DNA of 44,495 nt from CAJXNP01 sp050305935. Lineage in GTDB: Bacteria > Bacteroidota > Bacteroidia > Cytophagales > Cyclobacteriaceae. Under the pieces are notes generated by a model, which worked only from the letters and a program-made list of their open reading frames with translations, searched no databases and was not told where the DNA came from. The DNA is taken from contig JBNLGG010000034.1 of the NCBI GenBank assembly GCA_050305935.1, positions 1-44,495 on the forward strand, written 5' to 3'. Position 1 is the stretch's first letter. Every line of letters begins with the position of its first letter. Made by a program: the position numbers and the translations under genes. Shown here piece by piece: positions 8,800-16,300 of the stretch.

Positions 8800-9039
8800 T
8801 TATTTGTTAACGTTTTCTTCCAAATAAGAAATCGCCTGACCAACTGTAGCGATGTTTTCAGCCTGGTCATCCGGGATTGAAATGTTAAATTCTTTTTCAA
8901 ACTCCATAATCAATTCAACGGTGTCAAGGGAATCGGCTCCTAGGTCGTTTGTGAAGCTAGCTTCCGGGGTAACCTCAGATTCTTCAACCCCTAGCTTGTC
9001 AATAATAATGCTCTTTACTTTTTGTGCAATTTCAGACAT
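8800..9039 (-). CDS. acpP: Acyl carrier protein
   Basis: 79 aa acidic carrier of growing acyl chains. GADSLDTVELIMEFE contains the 4'-phosphopantetheine attachment serine, Ser37. The length and the four-helix pattern are standard. First gene of the minus-strand unit acpP-fabF-rnc-nadE-lgt; its start faces the plus-strand IPExxxVDY gene across a 145-bp divergent intergenic region. No clear TAnnTTTG/TTG promoter pair was found for it there. Confidence 0.97.
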   Translation of the reverse strand: MSEIAQKVKSIIIDKLGVEESEVTPEASFTNDLGADSLDTVELIMEFEKEFNISIPDDQAENIATVGQAISYLEENVNK

Positions 9040-9184
9040 TTTTGTATACTGTTTTGTTAAAACTCAGTGCAAAGAAATGCATTTCGGCCATTAAAATCAA
9101 ACTATTTTTTTACCCTGCTGAAAAATTGAAATTTACTACTTTTAATGACAATTTCACGCCTGATATTTTACCTGTATCTGTCCT

Positions 9185-9613
9185 ATGGCCAAAAATAAAC
9201 TTAAAGTTGATTTCATATTTGATTTTACTCTGTTCGGATTGATATCTGTACTCAAGGAGCATAAGCTAGCCTGGGAGATCAACCGTGCCATGGACATTCA
9301 CCTTGTAAAAAATGAGGATGTTATTCTTGAATTTTTTAACCAGGGCAATATTGTCATTTCAAATTTTATTTTTGAAACGGAAAACAGCTCCTTCAGACTG
9401 CTGAAAAATAAGTCGATGGATACTAAAACCAAGGGTAGCAAATTCCTGTTGCCGGAATTAAATTCATTTGACTACCTCGTATTTGTAACGGGTTTTGAAG
9501 ATACTTTTTCCACAGGGGAAGCCAAAGAAATGCTTCAGTCGGTTCCCGGTATTCAGTACCTGAAAGAATTTGATCCCAACGGATTAAAATCAAAGGAAAA
9601 TCTAATCTTTTGA
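9185..9613 (+). CDS. IPExxxVDY family protein
   Basis: 142-aa small cytoplasmic protein of a family restricted to Bacteroidota and usually encoded beside acpP, exactly the context here. The name-giving motif appears in the variant form LLPELNSFDYLVF near residues 89-101. The N-terminal half (KVDFIFDFTLFGLISVLKEH, then ILEFFNQGNIVISNFIFETE) resembles other members. Function is unknown; the conserved divergent pairing with acpP hints at fatty-acid or lipid control, which is inference. The start is ATG at 9185. Its last 12 bases overlap the convergent 3' end of the NFACT gene. Confidence 0.8.
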   Translation: MAKNKLKVDFIFDFTLFGLISVLKEHKLAWEINRAMDIHLVKNEDVILEFFNQGNIVISNFIFETENSSFRLLKNKSMDTKTKGSKFLLPELNSFDYLVFVTGFEDTFSTGEAKEMLQSVPGIQYLKEFDPNGLKSKENLIF

Positions 9614-11149
9614 TAGCCAGTTTTTAGGTTCGGCAAGAACAACTTTTTCTTTCTGGACGATTACCTGGCCAGGCTGTAGGTCTTTTGTTTTCCTTACAAA
9701 TTTTCGTTCCGTGCAGATCACTGGCACAAGCCCCTCTGTTTTTCTTTTTGAATACCATGCCGCTAGCGAGGCCGCTTTTTCAATGGCGTCCTGGCTTACT
9801 GTTTTGCCGCCAGGGTTCCTGATCACCACGTGCGAGCCGGGGGCATCTTTTACGTGCAGCCAGGTGTCATTTTTATCCGCAATTTTAAAGGTGAGTATAT
9901 CGTTGTTTTTAGCATTTTTCCCTACCAATATTTGACAGTCTTTTAATTCTAGCAAATGGTAGGGGAGTTCTTTTGCGATCTCACTGGCTTTCTCCTTTTT
10001 AAATTTGTCCAGATTTCGGTGATTGCCCTCCTCTTCAATGGCTTTGACCTGCGATATTAACTCCTTCAGTTCTTTCTCTTTACTTCGAATGTTGGCGGCA
10101 AGCTTTTCTACTTCGATGTTTTGGTTTTTAGATTTTCGATAGTAGACTTCGGCGTTCTTCTGCGGGCTTAACTCTTTTTTTAAAGGTATTTTTATGAGGG
10201 CATTATTGTAAAAATTGTGCAGTTCCGCACTTTCACTTCCCTTATTAATGGAATGGAGGTTTGCCATCAATATATCTGCCATCTGGCGATAGGTCTGTCC
10301 ATCGTGTAGCGAATCTTTTTTGCGCCTGGTTTTTTCCAGGTAATTCTCTGCTTTTTTAATTTCTTTATTTTTTACCTGAAGCAGTTGTTGCTTTTTCTTA
10401 CCAAGGAAGAACGTTTTACTATATTCAATATAGAATGCATTGATGGCCTGAATTGGATTGCTGAAGGATTCTAGTTGCTCACCTGATGAATAAACTTGTA
10501 GACGAGGTAAGCCATCTTCATAACTAATGAATGTCTTGTCGGTCTCCAATTCATTGATTTTGCGAATGAGGTGCTGATAGGTTTTTTCCGGGTTGTCTGA
10601 AACGGTAGAGTCCTTCATCAGGAAATTCAAATCCTTTTTGGTGAGAGTGGGAATGAACTTATTCAGATCGTCAATATTGCTTTTGAAATTGTCGAAGCTT
10701 AGATCCAGTTCTTTGTCGAAGTCCTTGTATAAAAGCAACTGAATATCCTTATCCAGTTTCTTTTTAAAAATGCTGATGGCTATACCGTCTTTAAAAAGAA
10801 TGACGTTGGATCGATTACCGTACATTTTAAACAGGAGCGTATGGTCGCCAGCTTCAAAGATCAGGCACCTGTCATTTTTGGCAACCCTCACGAGTCCCAC
10901 CTTCCGGCCAATCAATTCTTGGAAAAGATCAACCGAATTCTTCCTGGCGCGTGCGTAGTTGTCAGGAAAATTCAGGCAGCTAAATTGAGCATCAAGATTG
11001 GCTTTTATATAAAAGCTGTCATTTTCGCTTACTAGTCCGATGACAAGCTCATCTTTGTTTTGTGAAAATATTTCAGCAAACTCAAAACCATTCAGTCTTT
11101 CGCTAAGGGCAGCGGAGAGTTTTTTGAGTAAAAAGTAATTATTATGCAC
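9602..11149 (-). CDS. NFACT-family protein, RqcH/Rqc2-like ribosome rescue factor
   Basis: 515 aa. The N-terminal part is an NFACT-N-like domain, the middle (about 230-375) a long charged coiled coil (KKAENYLEKTRRKKDSL, NIRSKEKELKELISQVK), and the C-terminal NFACT-R (DUF814) domain carries DTWLHVKDAPGSHVVIRN. In bacteria, RqcH binds obstructed 50S subunits and directs alanine tailing of stalled chains; older annotations call such proteins fibronectin-binding protein A. The start is GTG at 11149: it comes directly after the in-frame TAA of the upstream gene, so no earlier start is possible, and GAGG lies 5 bases upstream. Whether it has tailing activity cannot be told. Confidence 0.85.
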   Translation of the reverse strand: MHNNYFLLKKLSAALSERLNGFEFAEIFSQNKDELVIGLVSENDSFYIKANLDAQFSCLNFPDNYARARKNSVDLFQELIGRKVGLVRVAKNDRCLIFEAGDHTLLFKMYGNRSNVILFKDGIAISIFKKKLDKDIQLLLYKDFDKELDLSFDNFKSNIDDLNKFIPTLTKKDLNFLMKDSTVSDNPEKTYQHLIRKINELETDKTFISYEDGLPRLQVYSSGEQLESFSNPIQAINAFYIEYSKTFFLGKKKQQLLQVKNKEIKKAENYLEKTRRKKDSLHDGQTYRQMADILMANLHSINKGSESAELHNFYNNALIKIPLKKELSPQKNAEVYYRKSKNQNIEVEKLAANIRSKEKELKELISQVKAIEEEGNHRNLDKFKKEKASEIAKELPYHLLELKDCQILVGKNAKNNDILTFKIADKNDTWLHVKDAPGSHVVIRNPGGKTVSQDAIEKAASLAAWYSKRKTEGLVPVICTERKFVRKTKDLQPGQVIVQKEKVVLAEPKNWLSKD

Positions 11150-11911
11150 TTACACCTCGATTTTTAATCCGTCGTAGGCAAGTTCGATATTTTTTGGCAA
11201 TTCCTTCGACACTTCACCGTGGAAACCCATCTTGTGGCTGATGTGCGTGAAATATGCTTTTCCAGGCTTTACCTCTTCCACTAATTTTATTGCCTGGTCA
11301 AGGTTAAAATGAGAATAGTGCTCATCGCGAAAAAGTGCATTGAGTACCAGCACTTTTGAATTGTAAAGCTTTTGCCTTTCGGTTTCAGAGATGTAGTTGG
11401 CATCGGTGACATAGGTGAAGTCCCCGAACCTAAAACCCAGCACCGGCAAATTATAATGCATCACTTCGATGGGCTCGACGCGGAGGTCATTGACCATAAA
11501 GGGATTATTTTCGATTTCAATCAATTCCAACTGAGGAACCCCCGGGTATTTATAGTCTGAAAAAGCGTAATAGAAATCTTTTTTAATATGTGCGAGTGTG
11601 TCTGCATTGCCATACAGTGGCATTGGCTTTTTTTGGGCAAAGTTATAGCTTCTTACGTCGTCCAGCCCGGCAATATGGTCTTTGTGTTGGTGGGTAAATA
11701 TGATGGCATCTACCCTGGTAATATTCTCTCTCAATACTTGTTGTCGAAAATCCGGCCCCGTGTCTACGACAATGCTGGTTTTGCCATCGGTGAGATGGAT
11801 GGAAGTGCGCAATCTGCAATCCCGACTGTCCAATGAATGGCAAACGGGACAGTTACAGGCGATGACAGGTATGCCCTGGGAGTGCCCGGTTCCTAAAAAG
11901 GTGATGGTCAA
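11150..11911 (-). CDS. MBL-fold metallohydrolase, PhnP-like
   Basis: 253 aa. ITFLGTGHSQGIP at the N-terminus, a zinc-site-like CNCPVC (19-24), and the metal-binding THQHKDH (His74, His76, Asp78, His79) place it in the PhnP/phosphoribosyl cyclic phosphodiesterase-like branch of metallo-beta-lactamase hydrolases. The actual substrate is unknown; there are no phosphonate genes nearby. The TTG start at 11911 is chosen because the family begins just before ITFLGTG and because TTGA overlaps the TGA of the upstream gene. Its stop codon is followed at once by the GTG of the NFACT gene. Confidence 0.85.
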   Translation of the reverse strand: MTITFLGTGHSQGIPVIACNCPVCHSLDSRDCRLRTSIHLTDGKTSIVVDTGPDFRQQVLRENITRVDAIIFTHQHKDHIAGLDDVRSYNFAQKKPMPLYGNADTLAHIKKDFYYAFSDYKYPGVPQLELIEIENNPFMVNDLRVEPIEVMHYNLPVLGFRFGDFTYVTDANYISETERQKLYNSKVLVLNALFRDEHYSHFNLDQAIKLVEEVKPGKAYFTHISHKMGFHGEVSKELPKNIELAYDGLKIEV

Positions 11912-12180
11912 TTTTCTTGTGTTTGAATAATCTCGGATAAGAGTTTTTGGTTTTTCTCACTCATCTTATCCTTGTTTAAATCTACTTCCCGAATGATGTC
12001 CAGCAGGCAGTTAATCTTGCCGTCAAGTGGATAAAACTTATTGATGACCGCAACTTTGTTTTCCTTCAATATGCAATAACCGGATCTAAAATCCCCTCTT
12101 TCATACCTCAGAATGTAATCTGATTCCGAGAAGAGATCTTCCAGCTTGTTTAAAAAATGTTTACTGTATTTAATTTCCAT
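11908..12180 (-). CDS. Conserved small cytoplasmic protein, unknown
   Basis: 90 aa, no membrane segment or signal peptide. It begins EIKYSKHFLNKLEDLF and its core reads YILRYERGDFRSGYCILKEN; it ends in a charged helix. I know similar short proteins in Bacteroidota next to PhnP-like hydrolases but no function. Both ends overlap neighbours: its ATG shares a base with the response regulator stop (TAATG) and its TGA overlaps the TTG start of the metallohydrolase, so translation of the set is probably coupled. Confidence 0.7.
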   Translation of the reverse strand: MEIKYSKHFLNKLEDLFSESDYILRYERGDFRSGYCILKENKVAVINKFYPLDGKINCLLDIIREVDLNKDKMSEKNQKLLSEIIQTQEN

Positions 12181-12560
12181 TAATTATCCGTAAGCTTTTT
12201 TACAGTGTCCACTAATTGGTCAAAGTTCAGAGGTTTCTGCAAATACTCGTTGATACCCACGCTCGAAAAGTCATCCATGGAATAATTCCTTGCATTTCCT
12301 GTGATAGCGACGATAGGCACCTGGGATTTTTTATCATCACCCAGCGACCTGATCTGCTTGGCGCACTCCATGCCATCCATCACGGGCATATTGATATCCA
12401 TCAAAATAATGTCGTAATCCGTTTTTTGTAGCATATCCAGTACCTGCTGGCCGTTTTTGGCAGAAGATATCTCATAGTTTTGTACCATTAGTATCTTTTT
12501 GGTCAGGTTCTGAATTACGCTACTGTCTTCCGCAATAAGTACTTTTTTAGGGTCTGCCAT
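12180..12560 (-). CDS. Single-domain response regulator (CheY-like)
   Basis: 126 aa receiver domain without output domain. Conserved residues are all present: acidic pair Glu11/Asp12, phosphoacceptor Asp55 in IILMDINMPVMDG, Thr87, Lys109 in LQKPL. The open frame runs up to 12653, but the ATG at 12560 (MADPKKVLIAEDSS) is the natural receiver start; the 31 residues before it look like translated 5' DNA. A TATATTTG at 12617-12624 (minus strand) matches a Bacteroidota -7 box, without a -33 TTG at the usual distance. A stand-alone receiver could act in a phosphorelay with the Hpt-bearing hybrid kinase at 13310-18046; this partner is inferred only from proximity. Confidence 0.9.
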   Translation of the reverse strand: MADPKKVLIAEDSSVIQNLTKKILMVQNYEISSAKNGQQVLDMLQKTDYDIILMDINMPVMDGMECAKQIRSLGDDKKSQVPIVAITGNARNYSMDDFSSVGINEYLQKPLNFDQLVDTVKKLTDN

Positions 12561-12668
12561 AATTAGTTCTGTTGTTTTAAAAATAAGGGGTAATATAATC
12601 GTTATTGTGATCGAGTCAAATATACTCAATATTTCAAAGGTTTTTGATTCCAAAAACTTCTAATAAAA

Positions 12669-12704
12669 TTGTCGCTAATAGGAGAACTAGCCTGTTAGCG
12701 ACAA
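12669..12704 (-). terminator. Strong hairpin downstream of the tandem-HTH gene
   Basis: TTGTCGCTAATAGG and CCTGTTAGCGACAA form a 14-bp stem with one G-U pair and an 8-nt loop. It starts about 10 bases after the HTH gene stop on the minus strand and is followed there by TTTTATTA, so an intrinsic terminator is the likely role. The symmetry also allows an operator for the HTH protein itself. Confidence 0.6.
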
Positions 12705-12713
12705 AATTGGTTT

Positions 12714-13223
12714 TTAAAATACCAAATTCATACTTCCAAAACCACCGACAAACCAGTTTAGATTGATTTGATATTTATTAGAAAGTGCTTTCATGACATA
12801 TCTTGGTATATCTTGTCTTCCCTGCTCTATCGAATTCACTACATCTCTGGTAACTCCTATTTCATTCGCGAACATAGCTTGGCTAAATCCACTATTGATT
12901 CTTATTTCCTTAAATCTTTTTATTACATCTTGATCAACCTCCTTGTCAAGTTTTGCAACTTTTCCAGTGAAGAGATAATCTGTTATATCTGAATGAAACA
13001 TTTGTCCTTCTCCAGATGTTAACCATTTTATGTTTACTGGGAAACAGTTACCAACATTTTTAAATAACTGAAAGGATGGAAATGATTTTCCAATCTCAAT
13101 TTTTTCATAACTTTTTAAATTTAATCCAAGCTTTCTTGCGAACATGTCAATAGGGTACTTCAATTGTTCCCTTACTAATTTTAATCTTCGATTCACTTCG
13201 TTAATGGCGTTTTCCTTTTGCAT
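12714..13223 (-). CDS. Transcriptional regulator with two tandem XRE-type HTH domains
   Basis: 169 aa. Two HTH_3/XRE units lie head to tail: about residues 10-75 (LKLVREQLKYPIDMFARKLG) and 100-169 (FKEIRINSGFSQAMFANEIG). Each is followed by the same kind of tail: NIKWLTSGEGQMF after the first, NLNWFVGGFGSMNLVF after the second. Single-HTH phage-like repressors often end in such an NxxWLxxGxGxM tail, so the protein looks like an internal duplication. It should bind DNA, probably an extended or paired operator. ATG at 13223. Its gene stands alone between the response regulator set and the hybrid kinase, all on the minus strand. Confidence 0.8.
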   Translation of the reverse strand: MQKENAINEVNRRLKLVREQLKYPIDMFARKLGLNLKSYEKIEIGKSFPSFQLFKNVGNCFPVNIKWLTSGEGQMFHSDITDYLFTGKVAKLDKEVDQDVIKRFKEIRINSGFSQAMFANEIGVTRDVVNSIEQGRQDIPRYVMKALSNKYQINLNWFVGGFGSMNLVF

Positions 13224-13309
13224 TGATTTACATTTGGTTTTTAATTGAATAGTCGAATATACAGCCTGATTGAAAAAAGGCCTGGAACATATTAAAAAAT
13301 GTTGGGATG

Positions 13310-16300
13310 TTAATTTTGTTGCTTTAAAAATAAAGGATAATAACGCTGAAATTCTTCAAATTTCGATTTTAGTTCGTCTAGATCAGACTCCAACTCACCG
13401 TACATGTTGTTTTTCAGGTCGGACTCAATTTTGATCGTTAGCTTGGCCACTTTTTCGATGCCGAGGGTGCCAGCGTTGCCTTTCAGGGTGTGGAGGTTGA
13501 GCTTGATATTGTGATAGTCGCTTTTTTCAAGGTCTTCGATGCATTGATTAATTTGTTCTTTTGTCTCCGATTCAAAATCCTTAAAGACACTTTCCACCAT
13601 GTCCAGACCGCCGTATTTTTTTAACTGATCAACTACATCTTCATTTATGATGATATCCTCCTGGGTGACGATCTCATTTTCCGATGCATCAAAGGTTGCT
13701 TCCATGTTGATTAGCTCCCGTATTTTCTTTAGCAGCTCGTTGGCTTTGATAGGCTTGGAAATGTAATCGTCGAGGCCTGATTTGATAAACCGCTCCTTGT
13801 CTTCCTTCATGGAATAGGCCGTCATCGCCACGATGGGGGCTAGTTTTTTCAAGCCCAGGGCTTTGATCTTTTTAGTGGCCGTCACTCCGTCCATATCCGG
13901 CATTTGAATATCCATGAAGATGACATCGTATTCATTTTCTCTCGCCTTCTCTATGGATTCGGTACCATTAACGGCCAGGTCTACAATACAGCCTGATTTC
14001 TTTAATATCTCCCCTGCTACCTGGCGATTTACTACATTGTCATCCACGATCAAGACGTGTGGTTTCTGGTTGTCGAAAAAGTCGTGAATAGCCACGTCGT
14101 TATTCAGCAGTTCGTCTTCATCAATCACCTCCTGATCGGTGGAATCAGCTTCGAAGGTAAACCAGAAAGAACTTCCAAGGCCGAGAGCGGAATACACGCC
14201 CATATCGCCATTCATGAGCTTGCAAAGCTCTTTTGAAATGGACAGGCCAAGGCCGGTGCCTCCAAAGGTCTTGGTCGAAGAGTGGTCAATTTGAGTAAAT
14301 GAACTGAATAGCTTTCGAATGTTTTCCTGAGAAATCCCAATACCAGAGTCACTGACCACCACCTTAATAATATTTTTCTTGCCGTCCTTTATGATAGTTT
14401 TCAGGCTGATGTTGATCGATCCTCCACCATCCGTAAATTTTATGGCATTGGAGGTGAGGTTTGACAGAATCTGGAGGAGCCGCGTCTCGTCCAGAAGGAT
14501 TTTTTCCGGGAGGTTTTTGTCCATGTGATAATACAGGTTGATCTCCTTGGATTGGGCTTGCTGTGAAAACAGGGCGTACAGCTTTTCCATGGTGCTCTTC
14601 AATTTCACCGGGATTTTCTTCAGCTCCATTTTGCCTGCTTCGATCTTTGAGAGATCAAGGATATCATTCAGGATATTCAGAAGTGTCTCTGACGATTTTT
14701 TAATTGTTTTAACATATTTCTCCTGCTCCTTATCGAGGTCCGTGCTACTAATGAGGTCGATCATTCCTATGATCCCGTTCATTGGTGTCCTGATCTCATG
14801 GCTCATATTTGCCAGGAATCCTTCTTTTATTTTAAGGGATTTTTCTGCCAGTTCCTTGGCCGTCTTTAAGTTTTGGTTTGCCTGTTTCATGACGGTAATA
14901 TCCCGGGCTACACCTTCGATGTAGGCATTTTTTGTTCCCTGGTTGAACAACCTGATGTTACAAATGCACGGAATGGATTTACCATCTTTGGCAATGATGT
15001 TTGTTTCTACATTCCTTGCGCTTGTGTTTTCCAAAAGCTGGCGTATAACTGAAACAAGCCCTTTTTCATCCTTGTAGAAGTTTTTAATGTTTTTGCCAAG
15101 TAAATCTTCCTGGGAATATCCAATTAATTCTTTAACAGAAGGGCTGATCATTTCAATTTTACCTTTCCTTGAGCATCTGAAATATATGTCCTGGAAAGAC
15201 TCAAAAATATTCCGGAATTTCTCCTCACTTTCCTGGATGGCCAGTTCGGTTTGCTTCTTCTGTGTGATATCGATGGCAATGCCCGATACTTCATGGATGG
15301 TAAGGTCATATTGGTAAATAGGACTTAGGAAAACCTCCTTCCAGGATATTTTTTTCTTTTTATGATGCTCCAGTTTTACTTCGAAGTGCAAGCTTTTTCC
15401 GCTGAATACAGTGTCGAATTTTTCCTTCCAAAACTGATAAGCGACATCATTCGTTTTTTCATGATCTTCCCGCAGAATTGGAAAAAGGTTTTTGTATTCC
15501 TTGTCGGAATTCAGATAGTTCTTATTGTAAGAAGTGAACTGATATCTCCTGTTGATGGTCCAAATCAGGTGGCTACCGCTCTCAAAGATGGCGTTCATCC
15601 GGGCGGATTGCTCCCGAATTTTCTGCTCTTTTTGTTTCCTCTCGATTGCCAATGCCACCTGGCCTGAAATAAAATCCAGCAGTTCAAGATCACGGTAGGT
15701 GTATGTGTTTCTATTGTGGTAACACTGAACGGCGATTAGCCCGATGGCCTTTTGGCCAAGCTTTAAAGGTACGCCCAGCCAAACTTTTGGGATGGGCTGT
15801 GATATTTCGATTTTATTGTAGTGAACAAGGTTTAAAATATCTTTTTCGTACAAGAAAAGCGGTTTGTTGCTTTCCATGGCATATTCAGTGATACCTTTGC
15901 CATATGGCCTTGAAAAAGAGGTTGTTTTGCGGTTTTTAAATTCATCCTTAAAAAAGGGAAAGTTGATCTTGTCCGGGCCAAGGTCAGTCAGAGCAACATA
16001 GAAGTTTTTTCCCTCTATGATATTGGTAAGTTCACTGTAGATATCACTGAAAAAGCTTTCGTTGTCCGTGCTGTGAATGGTCATGTTGGCAATCTTGTAG
16101 TACAATGATTGCGCTTTTTCCGCCCTGATGCGCTCAGTGATATCATGGAAAATACCCCTGTACTCAATGTCACCCCGGGCATCAACCGAGCAATTAACAC
16201 CTCCGGTCAGATTGATCCTTCGGTTATCTTTTGTAATGAAAATGGTATCAAACTTATCTACCTTTTTTCCCTCCTTGATCAGTTCAAGTGCAATTTTTGT

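Noticed and set aside
13259..13309. Terminator for the hybrid kinase (ACAT/ATGT and GGCC pairs)
   Set aside because: Stems of 4-5 bp only, next to A/T runs common in this DNA.
14538..14924. 128-codon plus-strand frame opposite the hybrid kinase
   Set aside because: Antisense to the HisKA/PAS coding region, with biased composition expected from the complement.
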